Shown here: piece by piece, positions 25,954-39,030 of the stretch
Numbering within the stretch: the stretch's first letter is position 1
How the letters are laid out: every line of letters starts with the position of its first letter
From: Sinotaia quadrata
Lineage: Eukaryota > Mollusca > Gastropoda > Architaenioglossa > Viviparidae
Length of the DNA: 64,000 bases
Direction of reading: 5' to 3'
Assembly (NCBI GenBank): GCA_028829895.1
Contig: CM054181.1
Span: 16,214,001 to 16,278,000 of the forward strand
Position numbers and translations under genes: made by a program
Notes under the pieces: model-generated
Database searches by the model: none
Told to the model about the DNA's origin: nothing
What the model saw: only the letters and a program-made list of their open reading frames with translations

Positions 25954-26443
25954 CATCTACCAATCCATCCATCTGTCTGTTGGTCTGTCTGAAGTTTACC
26001 TTTCTAACTACCTGCCTGAGTATTTCCTTTCACCATTAAGCATGCCATAGGTATGAATTCACATTTTATTTCTTCTCAAATCTGGTAACTATCATCAAAG
26101 ATCACAGACAGTATAATTAGTAAATAAACTTAAAACGTGAAATACGGACTGAACACAGTATCCGATTCTTTAGTGTATTCCGCTTTTGGTTTATTTCTGT
26201 TAAACTCCAACGTTAATTTGATGACATGAATAATGAAAGTGGTAGACGACAACGATGGGTTTTGGCATCACTGACATTTGAACTCTTGGTAATTCATAGC
26301 ATAATCAGTGAATTATTTGTAACATTTCCATTAGACAGAAAATATCAAGTAACATGTAGTTAGACAGCGTGTACCAGAAATAAACTGTTCCTTATGAGTT
26401 TATCCTACTTAAACAAATTTCTTTCTTTCTCTCTCATCTTGCA

Positions 26444-26842
26444 GTGGCAGTTGTAGCACAGTCTACGAACAAATGCTGCATTCTCCAGCTTGAACAACTC
26501 CAAACACCACCACCACCACCCCATCCTCCGGCATCCTGGCTTTTGATTGCAGACTTACTGTTAATTTTGCTATACAATATACATTGCGTTATTATTCTAC
26601 TTTTTATTCTTCCAACACTAAACTGCCGTTATACATACGTTGATATTATCATTCTACTTTTTCTTCTTCCAACACTGAACTGCCGTTATAGATATGTTGA
26701 TGTTATTATTCTACTTTTTATTCTTCTAACACTAAACTACCGTTATAGATACGTTGATGTTATTATTCTACTTTTTCTTTTTCCAACACTGAACTGCCGT
26801 TATAGATATAGTACGACTGGATCGTTAAAAGGATACCTGAAA
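26444..26842 (+). other. Possible exon with hydrophobic tandem repeat
   Basis: A strong acceptor (pyrimidine tract ending CTTGCAG at 26443) is followed by an open frame of about 130 residues. It begins with a Gln/Pro-rich part (five Pro in a row). A 22-residue unit of the type I-I-L-L-F-x-x-P-T-L-N-C-R-Y-x-Y-V-D-V then repeats about four times over 26590-26810, and the frame ends at TAA 26843-26845. The 66 bp unit length keeps the frame open, so this may be only a minisatellite. It could be a 3' untranslated exon of RING-2 joined to the 25310 donor. No known domain is recognised. Confidence 0.25.
26585..26810. repeat. 66 bp minisatellite, about 3.5 copies
   Basis: The unit contains CTAAACTGCCGTTATA and GTTGATATTATCATTCTACT. 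Confidence 0.85.
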
Positions 26843-26999
26843 TAACATTTATATATGTCTTGAGTTCATTATTTGAATTAATATTTTCATTCACGTATTA
26901 TAGTGTGTAATATGTGATTTAAAAAAATCATGCAGATAATTGTTTTCTAGGCCAATGCTATCCATTCTGCTTTAATAATGATGTCAGGGTTATTCGGTC

Positions 27000-27345
27000 T
27001 TTCTTAACAAGTACGTTAATGTCATTCATTCTTTTAAATAATTAGGTCAATGCCATCCAATCTTTAAATAATTAGGTCCCTGTGATTCAGTCTTGTAATA
27101 ATTAAGTCAATGTCGTTCATTAGTTTAATAATTAAGTCAACAGCGTTCAGGTTTTAATAAATAGATATTTATCAGTCAGTCTTTTTAATAAGTAGGTCAA
27201 TGTCATTCAGTCCTTTTATAATTAGGTCAACGTTTGAAATCAGTTTTTAAAAATAATTTGGTTAATGTTTGATATCAGTCTTTTTAATAATTAGGTCAAT
27301 GTTTGAAATCAGTCTTTTTACTAATCACGTCAATGTTGTTCACCC
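27000..27345. repeat. Diverged AATTAGGTCAATG repeat region
   Basis: Loose repeats of TAATAATTAGGTCAATGTC and TCAGTCTTT occur about nine times at irregular spacing. Confidence 0.6.
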
Positions 27346-27404
27346 TTAGATTAAACTGACGAAAAATTATATCCACAAGAATGTAACATTAAAGTGCACA
27401 GAGA

Positions 27405-27525
27405 AATGTGTTCGATGTCATTTTGAGGGCCGTGGCCATAATTCTATTCATGGCACTTATCATGTGTTCGATGTCATTTTGAGGGCCGTGGCCATAATTC
27501 TATTCATGGCACTTATCATGTGTCA
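27405..27525. repeat. About 55 bp direct duplication
   Basis: Two adjacent identical copies contain TGTTCGATGTCATTTTGAGG and CATAATTCTATTCATGGCAC. Confidence 0.9.
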
Positions 27526-28414
27526 TCTCTAGCGATTTTCAGTTCAAGGTAGAGATACCAAGATAACTGATAATCCTGAAATTAATTTCTAGAATTTAAC
27601 AGCGTAGACTTTGGATCATTGATCTCGAAGGTATAAATTAGATTTTTTTTTCAAATAAATTAAAATTACATTGTACAGTTAAGATTGAATTAGTCATATG
27701 AACAGAAAAATAACGGGATAAAAATAAATTAATTAACGTAGAATATTGTAATTATCAAAATAAAAATAAAAACATGCTGACGTTAAAGCAGAGTAAGAAG
27801 TCATTATTACAGACATAAACACAACCCCCTACAGTTATATAGAAGGCTCCTAAACCTACATCTACTAATATTACTTCTGCCACTACTAGAATTATAATTA
27901 TTATTACAATTGCTTCTATTGCTACTGTTACAATTATTCACTACTGCTATTAAAATTACTACTACCATTACTGCTACTGTTACCATTACTCTTAGAGATT
28001 ACTCTTAGAGTTATTGCTATTTATTATTTTGCAATTAATAATCCTACTACTGAAATAATAATCAATATTTCCACTAGTAGTGGTATATATATATAATACC
28101 TACTATTAATAATACTTCCATTACTACTTTTAATAATTATAAGGAATACTTTATAAAATTTAATTTAATTTCGACCACCTTTAAGTACGTCACATTTCAA
28201 TCTTTAAAGAAATAGCTTTAAGATGCAGAGGCATGAATTAATCCCCAAATATTTTTTACCATTTTCTTGGTATTAGAATTCTGTATCTTAAAGTAAACAG
28301 GTTGTCTACTCTTGAATATTTTGCCTTCTATTAAGCAGTAAACATATATTTTCGCCTACTTCAAATGTAGTTTGGACTTTTATTCAACGCATTTATTTAA
28401 AATTTAATTCGAAC

Positions 28415-28417
<3 letters not shown>
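27526..28417. other. No gene seen; ACT/ATT-rich stretch
   Basis: Trinucleotide-like ACT/ATT-rich sequence lies at 27860-28140. No exon is recognised. Confidence 0.45.

Positions 28418-28500
<83 letters not shown>
28418..28500. repeat. (TA)n then (GT)n microsatellite
   Basis: A short TA tract is followed by a GT tract of about 72 bp. Confidence 0.95.
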
Positions 28501-28502
<2 letters not shown>

Positions 28503-28716
28503 TTTTAATTTCTCAGAATAAAAATACTTACGTCTGACCTCCAAGAATGTCTCTTTTCTTACAGTGAAGTTTATTTGTAATTTTGTCTAAGGAACGCTTA
28601 CTTTACTCGCATTTCCTATTACAACAAGAGTAGTGTCGCGTAGTTATGTATTATGATGCACTCAGCGAGTTTTCCTTGAATAAATTTTATACATGCAATT
28701 TCATTGTTTCTTGCAG

Positions 28717-30309
28717 TGATGTGTCTGATGATTTACATAAAGAGCGAATGCAAAAGCTGTACTTTGAGAGAGAATGCATAAGGTTTAAAGCAAAACTGCT
28801 GGTTACTCTTTTGAGTGGAAGTTACTAAGCTGTGTACATTTTAAAGGCGCAATGGCCACTCATTTAGTCCAGTAGAGTGGAAATAATCTTTTCATAAGAA
28901 TAAATATTAAACTCTTAAATTGATAGGCTTGGCGGGAATTGCGTATCGTAACCAATCACAACAACAACATTAGCGTTCAAAAAAACAAAAGGTGTCTTAC
29001 TGACTAAAAACGACTGCTTCAGTAGATCGGCGTGACTGATGAGGTTGTACACGCACAATAAAATGACATCACGAACATCTGGCCAATACTAAAGGATATA
29101 TAATATTTATCTCCTAAGTCTCCACAATTCTCTTTGAGGTCCATATAACTTATATAGATTGCATCCATATTTAAAGATATAAAGGGAATTTAATTATAAT
29201 AAACTGTAGTATAGAAACAAAGATAAAATTTCTAGATAGATCATACATAATTAATTATAGGTCATAATTTATGTGGTCTTCATACAGAGTTCATAACACG
29301 AATAAGCAATGTCTTTCCGATGTGTTAGGACTTATCGTCCACACTGCTGGGATTAATCTGTGGCTGTTAGAAGCGACAGCACTCTCAGCAATTTTACACG
29401 TTCATTCCTCACATTCATTCCTCACGTTCATTCCACTCTTTATATCGGATCGCCGACAGCGACACTCAACCGGTGCTCGTTCACATTTCAAAGCGGTCTA
29501 CCGACAAAACCACACCCATGAACAGCAGTGCAGTACCCTAAACGCTGAAACATTAGAAAATGGACACTGATTATCTTTTTCCACTCAACCTCGAACACCT
29601 TGTAAATATGCAGCTTCTGCGACCGGCAGAGAGCAACACTAGTAAATCAAGATACCCATTTCTACACCACACCTTAAGATCTCTATATCTGCATAATCAG
29701 GACTTTTGACTCCATAAAAGGCACCAGAATTAGCAAGAAAGTGGCAGCGTTCTATGCAAAATCCGAAACACTCGATCTTGCAGTAGCCTATGGTTTCCAC
29801 ATTTGGCGGAATAAACTTGCCTATCCCTATTTTAAAATTTAATTGTTATATAAATTGTTCAATTGTCAGAGTAACCCGACCTTGGGCACTCCCTATGACG
29901 GTATTTTTGAAAGTGTCGTAAATACAGAACAGGTAAATAGTGTAAATACAGAACACAGAAAAAGTAAATAGTGTAAATACAGAACACTTGAATAGTGTAA
30001 ATACAGAACCCGACCACACAACGATTTTATGTGAAAGGAAAACTTGATAGGAGAAGCATTTTATCTGTGTATTGTTGGTCCCTCGAGTTTTTCTAAAAGA
30101 AAACCCTCTTTGCACCCAGAAAGTACAGACCGAGGATGTGGACATTGTATGACACAAATGTGATGTGAATCGTGTGATAGGAATGGAAACTCTGGCTTTT
30201 TGATGGTCCTGTTACCCGTAGCAACATCAGAAACTATTATAATATATTATTATTATTATTATATATATATAATTGAATACAAATCAGGCATTCATACTAT
30301 TATTATTAT

Positions 30310-30347
<38 letters not shown>

Positions 30348-33300
30348 TGTGTATGTGTGTGTTTGTGTTTAGGTATGCAGTACGTATGTGTATATATACT
30401 GATGACCTAATTATACTAAGTCTAGACGAAATAACACACCGAACCGTACACGGTACGTTTATCTTACAATTATTAACTGAACGGTCTATTCTTGTAACTT
30501 CAAAGTTGCCTGTAAGCATGTATGGTATAAATAGAAGGAACCTTTCCCTTTTCCCTTACCAACGGTAAAAACCGAAACACCTTTCGCCATCTAAACATTC
30601 GAAAGGTTAATTCCCTTTCGAAGGGTGAAAGTATTATCTCTGACACAAACACACATACGAAAACACAAACACATACGAAAACATAAAACACATACACAAA
30701 CACTAACAAACATACACAAACACAAACAAACATACGCGAACACTAACAAACATACGCAAACACTAACAGATTCAAACTAACAAACATACACAAGCACCAG
30801 CAAACATACGCAAACATTAACAAACACTCAAATACTAGCAATCATACGCAAACATTAACAAACACGCAAACACACGCGAACACTAACACACTCAAACACT
30901 AGCAATCATACGCAAACATTAACAAACACACAAACACACGCGAACACTAGCAAGCACACGCCAACACGAACAAACATACGCAAGCAAATATTGTTATCAT
31001 ATACTGGAATTTAAAAATTAAAATAACAGTAATATCTCTTTTGAACAGTCCTTATTTCGTCATGTCTATTTTAGGATCAATGATCGGAAATTCATAATGG
31101 AAGCAGCTGTTGATTTAGCGATTCGTGAATCCAAGGAGAAACCAGAATTTTACAGGACAGGTTTTGCAAGTGTTTGTAATCAAACTGATTCTGCAGAATT
31201 TGGGGCTCAGTAGCATGACATGAATTTTAATAGGATTTATTGTGTCCTTGTGTTAAATGTACGTTTGTAAATGTACACGTGTTTTGTCTGTGCGCATTTA
31301 CTCACATCTAAAAGCACATTTAGGCCTACTTTGTGTGTTTTGTTTAATAATGACCTGATACTGTAGATAAATTGACATGAGCTTGTTTCATTTAATTCTC
31401 GCTATCGTTATCATTAATTGTCCATTTATCCTCCCACCCATCTCTTTCTTTAACTTTCTCTCATTATACGTGTAATAATTCTTATAAATTATGCTTTATG
31501 TATATTATGATTGTTAATTCGCTGCATATTTGCTTTGACTGGATGGTTGTGTTTTCAGTTTTAAGGGTTAAAAATAAAAACTCACCATGTATCTATTTGA
31601 TTGAAATTCCTTTGCTTATCTAATCCCTGCCCACCCAAAGAAACGTTAACTCTAACTGCTGAGCAATATATTTTCCCGAACTGGCTGAGATATCGTGAAT
31701 TTACACTACAAGAACTTGATAAGAGTGCACGGTTTTAAATCAATACACTACGAACAATTCAGACTGAAGTTTAGCTGGAGTAAATTTAGCAATGATCTAA
31801 GGCGTCATTTCTATTTATAGCTGCTTGAATTCATATCACTGGGTCTTGCCTCAGGTGGTACAATGTGGTGAATGTTTACTCGGTGAACACGCAATAATGA
31901 AATGTACGTTCTGGCAATTCAAAGCTGATTCACAGACAAGTATTTAAACTCTCGTACACCAAGTTAGTTCCCCTTGCGAACTGCACCAGGGTGAGGTAAG
32001 TCGTGATCCAGAGTTCCTGTTTAAAAAACAACAACAAAAAACTGTATTACTAGAATAATGAAATACTCATACATGACCTCCATCGAAGAGCCAGTTTTAC
32101 ATGATACACGTGGTCGAAAGATATAAATAGCAGATGCAAATGTGAAGCTTTACAATCTTGCACGAGTTTAAGAAAAATAAAAGACAGCTTTGAAGATCTC
32201 ACTGAAATATATCAATACTCCGTGATAGAATAGTCTTCTTCGTACAAATCTCAGTACCGAGACTTCATCATGTATCAGTATTCTATGAACCTATGACTTC
32301 TATAGCTACACAGGTGTACACATTCATCATGTGTCAGTATTCTATGAACCTATGACTTCTACAGCTACACAGGTGTACCCATTAATTATGTATAAGCATT
32401 CTATAAACCTAGGACTTCTATAGCTAACCAGGTGTACACAATCATGTATAAGCATTCTATAAACCTATTGACTTCTATAGCTAACCAGGTGTACACATTC
32501 AACAAAAGTTCATTTGACACGGTATGCAAAATACGTCGTTGAGTGCTAACATTCCATATTCAATGTCTACAGATATAACAGTTTTATATTGCACATTCCT
32601 TCTAAAGGAGTCAATTACAGATTGAAGATTTCACTAGTTTCAAATTAAATAGATACGAAAACAATACTGAAATCAGCCACGTGAATAACGTGTGTCACAG
32701 TTTCTATGGAAATTAAATATGGCATCCATTGAAGATTTGTGTGAAATATTTTATCGCATTATATTATTTGTGTTTAACGACTCTCTTCGAGTTAAGTGCG
32801 ATTTAAGAAATATTTGACTGTCGTCGAAACGTCTGTAAATGTGTGTATATGCGTGTGTGTATGGGTATATATGTATGTGTGTGTATAAAATGTCTATTGA
32901 CAACTATAAATAAATAACTAATTTAGGAAAGGCCATTATCATTATTATCAATAACAAGACTGAGTGCCGTAAACGTGTTATGATTTAAACGCATCATGAC
33001 TTACTTTGCATGAAACTGACCACGAGTACACGCCGTTCAGAGAGGGATGAAAAGTCTTGCTGCTTCCTTTAATTAGTTGAGGACAAAAACGTGTTGTATT
33101 CCCCACATAACGGTTAATAAAAGACTTGCTGCTTCCTTTAATTATTTGATGACAAAAATTGTTGTGTTCCCCACATTACGGTTAATAAAAGACTTGCTGC
33201 TTCCTATAATTAGTTGAGGACAAAAACGTGTTGTGTTCCTCAAATTACGGTTAATAATAACGCGGTACGTGTTGAGATACAAGCGACAGAGCCGGCTTTG

Positions 33301-34060
33301 GATATCTTAATAACTTTTATAATGATGTGTTGTAATATATAATGAATAATTCCACTTCAGATTGCTTTAGCTACTTCTTCGTTGACTGACAGAAAATAGC
33401 CCTATAAATCACTTATCTCTATTTGCTTTCCAGCCGTCTGCTGCTAAAAATATGAATACTTTAGACTCATTTCACTTTTTTTTTAATGCGTCAATTGCGT
33501 GTATTCGTGCAAGCAATATTTTTTAGGCGGATGCATTTTTAAATTCGGCTTTTAAATGTATTCATTGAAGTGTAGACTCCGATTTCATTTATTTTAGTAG
33601 ATGAACATGTTAAAAGCCTACTCTGCGATTCTATGTTATTTACAAGCGTTCTTTCCCCTTCTTCAAGATGTCTGACGTTTGTATATCTCTGCATATATTT
33701 TCATAGATACACTTGCATTAGGCACTTTTTCGTGAAATATCAAATGTTAAAACACACTGGGACTCGTTCGTTAAATGCATTCTTCTTTCAGATCCCAGCT
33801 GTATCTCAAGCATGCCTAACCAACGAACACCAGGAAGCACCGCAGGGTTCCTCAGGAACCGTCAATGTGTCAGGTGCCGTGCTGCAGACGCAACGACCGT
33901 CTTCCTTCCTTGTAGTCACACGGTGACGTGTCCCACCTGTGCTGACGTCATGAACGACTGCATCATTTGTCACAGGACCATTTTGGCCACGTGCCAGACA
34001 TGGAATATTCCAGGAAGTGGTGTTGGAAGCAGCAGGGAAACCACAGGTAGAGGGACGTAG
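28717..34060 (+). CDS. RING-3: IAP-type RING gene with two linker exons (5' partial)
   Basis: Three exons fit in frame. 28717-28782 (66 nt, phase 2 in and out) encodes D-D-L-H...L-Y-F-E-R-E-C-I-R. 31075-31160 (86 nt, phase 2 in, phase 1 out) encodes L-A-I-R-E-S-K-E-K-P-E-F-Y-R-T. 33792-34060 enters in phase 1 and holds the RING. Every junction agrees in phase, which chance would rarely give. Counted from the Met at 33812, the C3HC4 ligands are C19, C22, C34, H36, C40, C43, C50 and C53, ending CIIC. The joined part is about 139 residues; translation could alternatively start at Met 33812 (82 residues). The first two donors (GTTTAA, GTTTTG) are weak. The linker end matches the RING-1 upstream exon (K-P-E-x-x-R-T). 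No BIR was found upstream in the same unit. The role is inferred as E3 ubiquitin ligase or its regulator. Confidence 0.68.
29571..30240. repeat. AGTGTAAATACAGAACAC units within RING-3 intron
   Basis: Three to four short units of GTAAATACAGAACAC lie near 29915-30010. The rest of the interval shows no exon. Confidence 0.6.
30312..30365. repeat. (GT)n microsatellite
   Basis: An interrupted GT tract follows ATT units. Confidence 0.9.
30645..30990. repeat. ACAAACATACGCAAACACTA array
   Basis: CA-rich units of about 20 bp (CAAACACTAACAAACATACG) are repeated with variation over about 340 bp in the second RING-3 intron. Confidence 0.85.
32255..32512. repeat. About 66 bp repeat, 4 copies
   Basis: The unit contains GTATTCTATGAACCTATGAC and TACACAGGTGTACAC. 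It lies in the last RING-3 intron. Confidence 0.88.
33045..33255. repeat. About 72 bp repeat, 3 copies
   Basis: The unit contains AAGACTTGCTGCTTCCTTTA and TTCCCCACATTACGGTTAAT. Confidence 0.88.
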
Positions 34061-34812
34061 TCAGGAAGTAGGGTCTCTGAAGTATGAATGAACTGGCAGT
34101 GTAATGTCTTTCTGGAATGTCCATCGGGCGCATGCGCTGTCTGCTTTCTAAGGAAAAAGCAAGAAAAATATAACTCAGAAGGATTTGCCAGTTCATCTCT
34201 CTCCTTGATGCAGGTACGTTACGTCAATGGTCAAAACGTTTGTTTGATTCGCTTGACAGAGAGGATTGACTTACTTGAAATCGTATTTGTTACGTCAGTC
34301 ACTTAATGTTCCTATTTAAGGTTAATCCCGTTATGCTTTTCATTTATGCTGAGTTTTCTTATGTGGTAAATACAGATGCATCCTGCAGCTTTAGGAGGTA
34401 AGATGTCTTTACTAAAATACTAATAATAAGGAAATTATGATAATTGCCACATTATAAACAGTTCGTGTCTCTTACGCTGAAATGGAGATGTGCTTCCCTG
34501 ACTTCCTGGCTGGACAGGAGATAGTTTCTTTCTTGTTAAGTAATTTTTCTATTAATCAAAGAACTCACTTACTGAAACATGTACGGTAATATGCTATTAA
34601 ATTCGACTTCCTGGCTACAGCTTTTAATAAGAACATTACTCTTATTTAGAGAAAAAAATTGATAAAATGTCAGTTAACTGTAAGAAAGAATATCATACAA
34701 GATTATAGGTATAAAAATGCAAACTTAAATAAATATATGGTCTGGATACATGGATTGATTCATAAATAGAATAAGAAATAGAACGATGAAACGATAGAGA
34801 AATCGATAGATA

Positions 34813-34966
<154 letters not shown>

Positions 34967-36270
34967 TAGAGTGTACGTTTGTATAAGTATCATTTCACTT
35001 GTTGTATAACGCCACTTAACAAATTAGTGACAAACGCACAGTTTCTGATTTATCTTTTACATTTATGAATATTTTCATATTAATATTTATTTCTCCAAAT
35101 ATGTACAGAAATTCAATAACAAAAGAGCCGTATTCACAAGTAAATTGTAAATTATTACGCAACCAGTTTAATATGATAAGTGTGTATATCAATATATATA
35201 TATACTGATAAGAGTGTACATACTAATATATATATGTTAGTATGTGTGAGCGTGAGCATGTATACACACGCGCGCGCGTGTATGTGTCTCTTTGTATGTA
35301 TATGTAGAGATATGACGGCAAGCAATATATAAAACAAATCCTTATTTAGAAATGCATTCCTCATATCATCCGTGATCAAAGAATATCAGTATTTTAAATG
35401 AAAAAAAAAATAAAACCAGTTTGTAGTTTGTTACTGAGTATCAGATCGTTTATTGTTTTTATTTCTGCGTTAGCATTCCTAACAGTCATAAAATTTAAAG
35501 AATAATTTCGCAAAACGAATAAAGCCTTCTTGATTAAATATTAGTAAACCTGGACATGGATAAGAAATGAAAACAAGGTAAATTTTTTGTCGGTTAATTT
35601 GATCTAATATTATTCAATCAATCTTCAATTATGCGTCACGCTTTACCTCTCAGCACACTGGTTAGCAAAGGTTAGTGTGACATGCAGACAAATAGAGTAG
35701 ACAATTCCAAACACGAAAATTATGTAATTATGACTTTAACTTAATACACTTACGTAATAAAATCACTTTCCAGTGAGATTTAAACATAATTGTGACATAC
35801 CGTATTAACATTATTAATGTAGTTTCATGAACTTTATTTACGACATCCCATAGGCATTTGTACGAACTACACACAGAAATACAAGCGTAATGCAAGTTAA
35901 GTTAAATTGTCATTAATTGTGCAATGAAAATAACGTTTGTCCTTTTTACATACATAGCCACAACATACCTTGAACACGCATCACACACTCATACAGACAC
36001 ACACATACATACATTCACACAAACATGCACATATACATTTACACCCCACCCACCCCACCCCGAAATACTCAATATGTCATGCAATACTTTCAGTTTGAAT
36101 TATACTGACACATATTTTTTTTAAAAACTGAAAGTAGGTATTTTGTGAAAAAATAAAATTGTCATTTCACAATCACCTGTGATTTATTACTAGGAAAGAG
36201 TACAGGTTTTGACGAGTTTTATCGCTTACACTGCCATCACTAATGACTTTCAATTGTTACTCTTCTGTTT
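34967..36270. other. No gene seen
   Basis: AT-rich sequence with short TA/GT/CG alternating tracts near 35190-35285. No exon is recognised. Confidence 0.45.
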
Positions 36271-36274
36271 ACAG

Positions 36275-36340
36275 TTCTGAGACATGTGACCTACATTCTG
36301 CTGTTGAAAGAAGCGAATACTTTAACATTTGGCAGACATA
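36275..36340 (+). pseudogene. Decayed linker exon, upstream of RING-4
   Basis: The exon follows a TTCTGTTTACAG acceptor. In phase 2 it reads S-E-T-C-D-L-H...E-Y-F-N-I-W-Q-T and matches the first RING-3 linker exon: D-L-H then eight residues then Y-F at the same spacing, the same entry phase and the same 66 nt length. The donor position is GTCTTT, which is poor. The preceding bases TA make a TAG stop both in read-through and when joined to the next candidate exon at 38249, which begins with G. It therefore looks like a broken copy of the linker exon. Confidence 0.5.
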
Positions 36341-37092
36341 GTCTTTGATGCCTTCCTTTTTAAAGAAATTAAATAAACATTTTTCTCACTCTTCCTCAGA
36401 AAATGTTTTATTTGTGTATTTGAAACCTTCGAGAAAACGTAAGCAGTCATATGCTGCACGCCACGCCACAGGGAAATTAATTGTGGTCAGATTTTCTTCA
36501 ACTAATGTATTGCAATAATTAATGTATAGACTTCACTTTCTGCTTATATATTTATTTTAGTTTGCGAATAAAAGCTCAGAAATAACGTGTTTTGTTGGTA
36601 TTTTTGACGTAGACGTGTTGCTGGATTTGTAAAATATGGTTGTCCGGATTTCTTGTATAGTCCACACTAGTCCATACTAATTTATTTGTTTACTTGCTTG
36701 CTTGTTTATTTGTTCAGGCAGTTTATTGTTTCTATAGCTTATAACTGGAATGAAACGACAGCTAACTTATTAGCAGTTTATAACTGAAATGAAACGATAA
36801 CTGACTTGTTAAATACCACTATCAATTAGTTTTTGTTTGATTGGGTTTTAGTTCGCTCCTTATTTTTTTTAAAGAAAGATTTTACTTGTAAAACTTAAAA
36901 CTAATGTTAATATCCTTTTAACTCTGCATTATAAACGTGCTTCGACTGTATTAGTATTACTTACTGATCGTTAATTGTCCAGTGGGTGGTATTTTGTTTG
37001 TTTAACAGTAATGTTGAGGGTCGTTGGGTAAGGACTCATTTATTAAGCATGTATTTTCATACGTATGGAGTCACACTAATCCTCTATGGCTG

Positions 37093-37132
37093 TCTCTCTC
37101 TCTCCCTCCCCCCCCTCTCTCTCTCTCTCTCG
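37093..37132. repeat. Short (CT)n tract
   Basis: CT-rich tract with a run of C. A larger CT tract follows at 37236-37300. Confidence 0.85.
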
Positions 37133-37233
37133 TGCATTAATATGGAGGATATTTTTGTGTGATTAGAACAACACTCAGTCCTCATAACTGTACATTTCTG
37201 GAGGATATTTTCGTGTGTATAGAGTCACACTCG

Positions 37234-37235
<2 letters not shown>

Positions 37236-37300
<65 letters not shown>
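37236..37300. repeat. (CT)n microsatellite
   Basis: CT tract of about 65 bp, just upstream of the candidate exon at 37330. Confidence 0.95.
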
Positions 37301-37301
<1 letters not shown>

Positions 37302-37329
37302 ATGTACCTATTTTTACCTTTACTGTTAG

Positions 37330-37412
37330 ATCATTACGTCAAAGACTGCAACGGAAATAAGCTCAGAGTCGTGACTATCAAATACTCCATGTGGTCGAGA
37401 GCATGCAGGGAG
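37330..37412 (+). other. Candidate exon, unknown product
   Basis: A good acceptor (TTTTTACCTTTACTGTTAG) and a donor-like GAG|GTATAT border 83 nt with a single open frame (phase 1 in, phase 0 out) reading H-Y-V-K-D-C-N-G-N-K...S-M-W-S-R-A-C-R-E. It resembles none of the linker exons and does not fit their phase chain, so its gene is unknown. Confidence 0.25.
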
Positions 37413-38248
37413 GTATATTTTGCAGAAGTGTAAGGTTTCTATGCGGTTGAGTACACGGTGTTGTTTGTTGCATGCAACATAAAGGTGCACTGAACGTTAA
37501 AGAAGAAAATTAAGGAGATAAGAGACAATGATATGCATTGAGCTCAAGTTCAAACTGGCAAATAAAATACTGCAATTATTTATTTCTGGATTAACTCTGG
37601 AAAGTAAAGCACAGACACACACCCACACACATACAAATGCTCCCGCCCCCACTCACACACACGCACACTTGTAAATAATGAAAGAAGCAAACGAAATTAA
37701 AAACAAAAATATACGCAACTACAAATGAAAAGTTGATTCCAGAACAAACAGAAATGTTCAGATTGGCATCAATACATTTCTCGCATGATTTGCAATGTCT
37801 ACAAGTCAAGCCATTGAAGTCAAACAGTCAAGGCATGACATCTACAATTCAAATCACAGGAGTTAACAGTCACACCATTGAAGTCAAACAGTCAAGTCAT
37901 TGAAGTCAAAGAATCAAGCCTCTGAGGTTTAACAGTCGAGTCTTTGATGCCAAACATTCAAGCCGCTGACTTCTACCGGCCAGACTTGAAGTCCAAAGGT
38001 CAAGCTACTGAAGACTATCATTCAAGTCACTGAAGTCAGTCCGTCAAGTGAATGAATCTTAACTGTCAAGCCCACTGAACTAATGCAATAATGAAACGAT
38101 ATACTATAGTGCAGTTGGCTGATGGAATCATACTTCTTCAGCGGCAATATCGTATGTCTAAATATAGAAAATGCTTTTTCCAATGTTTGTCGTGTGTCTT
38201 TCCCAAGTGACCCGTTGTCCGCACTTTTGTATTTTTCAACTTGTTCAG

Positions 38249-38291
38249 GGCTTTGTCGATACGTGAGGATACCTTGAGTGAACATCCAAAC
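38249..38291 (+). other. Candidate second linker exon upstream of RING-4
   Basis: The exon is bordered by TTGTTCAG and GTAAGC. In phase 2 it encodes A-L-S-I-R-E-D-T-L-S-E-H-P-N, which resembles the RING-3 linker L-A-I-R-E-S-K-E-K-P-E. It leaves in phase 0, but the RING-4 exon needs phase 1 and the R-T end is missing, so it cannot join RING-4 in frame as drawn. It is probably a partial or decayed copy. Confidence 0.4.
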
Positions 38292-38294
38292 GTA

Positions 38295-38680
38295 AGCATT
38301 AAATTCTATGATGATATTATGTAACTATAATATTGATCATTACTTAAAACATGGTGAAATGATGTAACTATAATACTATTGATTACTTAAGACATGAGGA
38401 TATTATGTAACTTTAATACAGATAACTACTTAAGACATGATGATGTTATGTAACTATACTAATGATGATTATTTATTACAATATATTTTGTAACTATAAC
38501 AGTGATGGTTATTTGAGAAATGGTGATATTGTGTAACTATACTATTGCTGATTATTTAAGACATGATATAATGTAACTATACTATTGCTGATTATTTATG
38601 ACATGATATAATGTAACTATATTATTGATGATCATATAAGACAAAATTATATTATGTAATTGTAATAATGATGATTATTT
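38295..38680. repeat. Diverged array of about 45-55 bp units
   Basis: Units of ATGTAACTATAATATTGATG and TACTTAAGACATGATGATAT are repeated about seven times. Confidence 0.75.
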
Positions 38681-38756
38681 AAGACAGTATAAATGTACCT
38701 TTATCGCTGTATTTACTACGACTACGTATTCTACTAGAAATACTACCATCACAACT

Positions 38757-39030
38757 ACTTGTCTAGCTACTATTACAACTACTTGTCCAGCTACTATTAC
38801 AACTACTTGTCCAGCTACTATTACAACTACTTGTCCAGCTACTGTTACAACTACTTGTCCAGCTACTGTTACAACTACTTGTCCAGCTACTATTACAACT
38901 ACTTGTCCAGCTACTGTTACAACTACTTGTCCAGCTACTATTACAACTACTTGTCCAGCTACTATTACAACTACTTGTCCAGCTACTATTACAAATACTT
39001 GTCCAGCTATTGTTACAACTACTCTTACTG
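38757..39030. repeat. 24 bp minisatellite, about 11 copies
   Basis: The unit TACTTGTCCAGCTACTATTA plus CAAC is exactly eight codons long, so it leaves long open frames on both strands (minus strand Q-V-V-V-I-V-A-G). No other coding sign is present. Confidence 0.95.
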
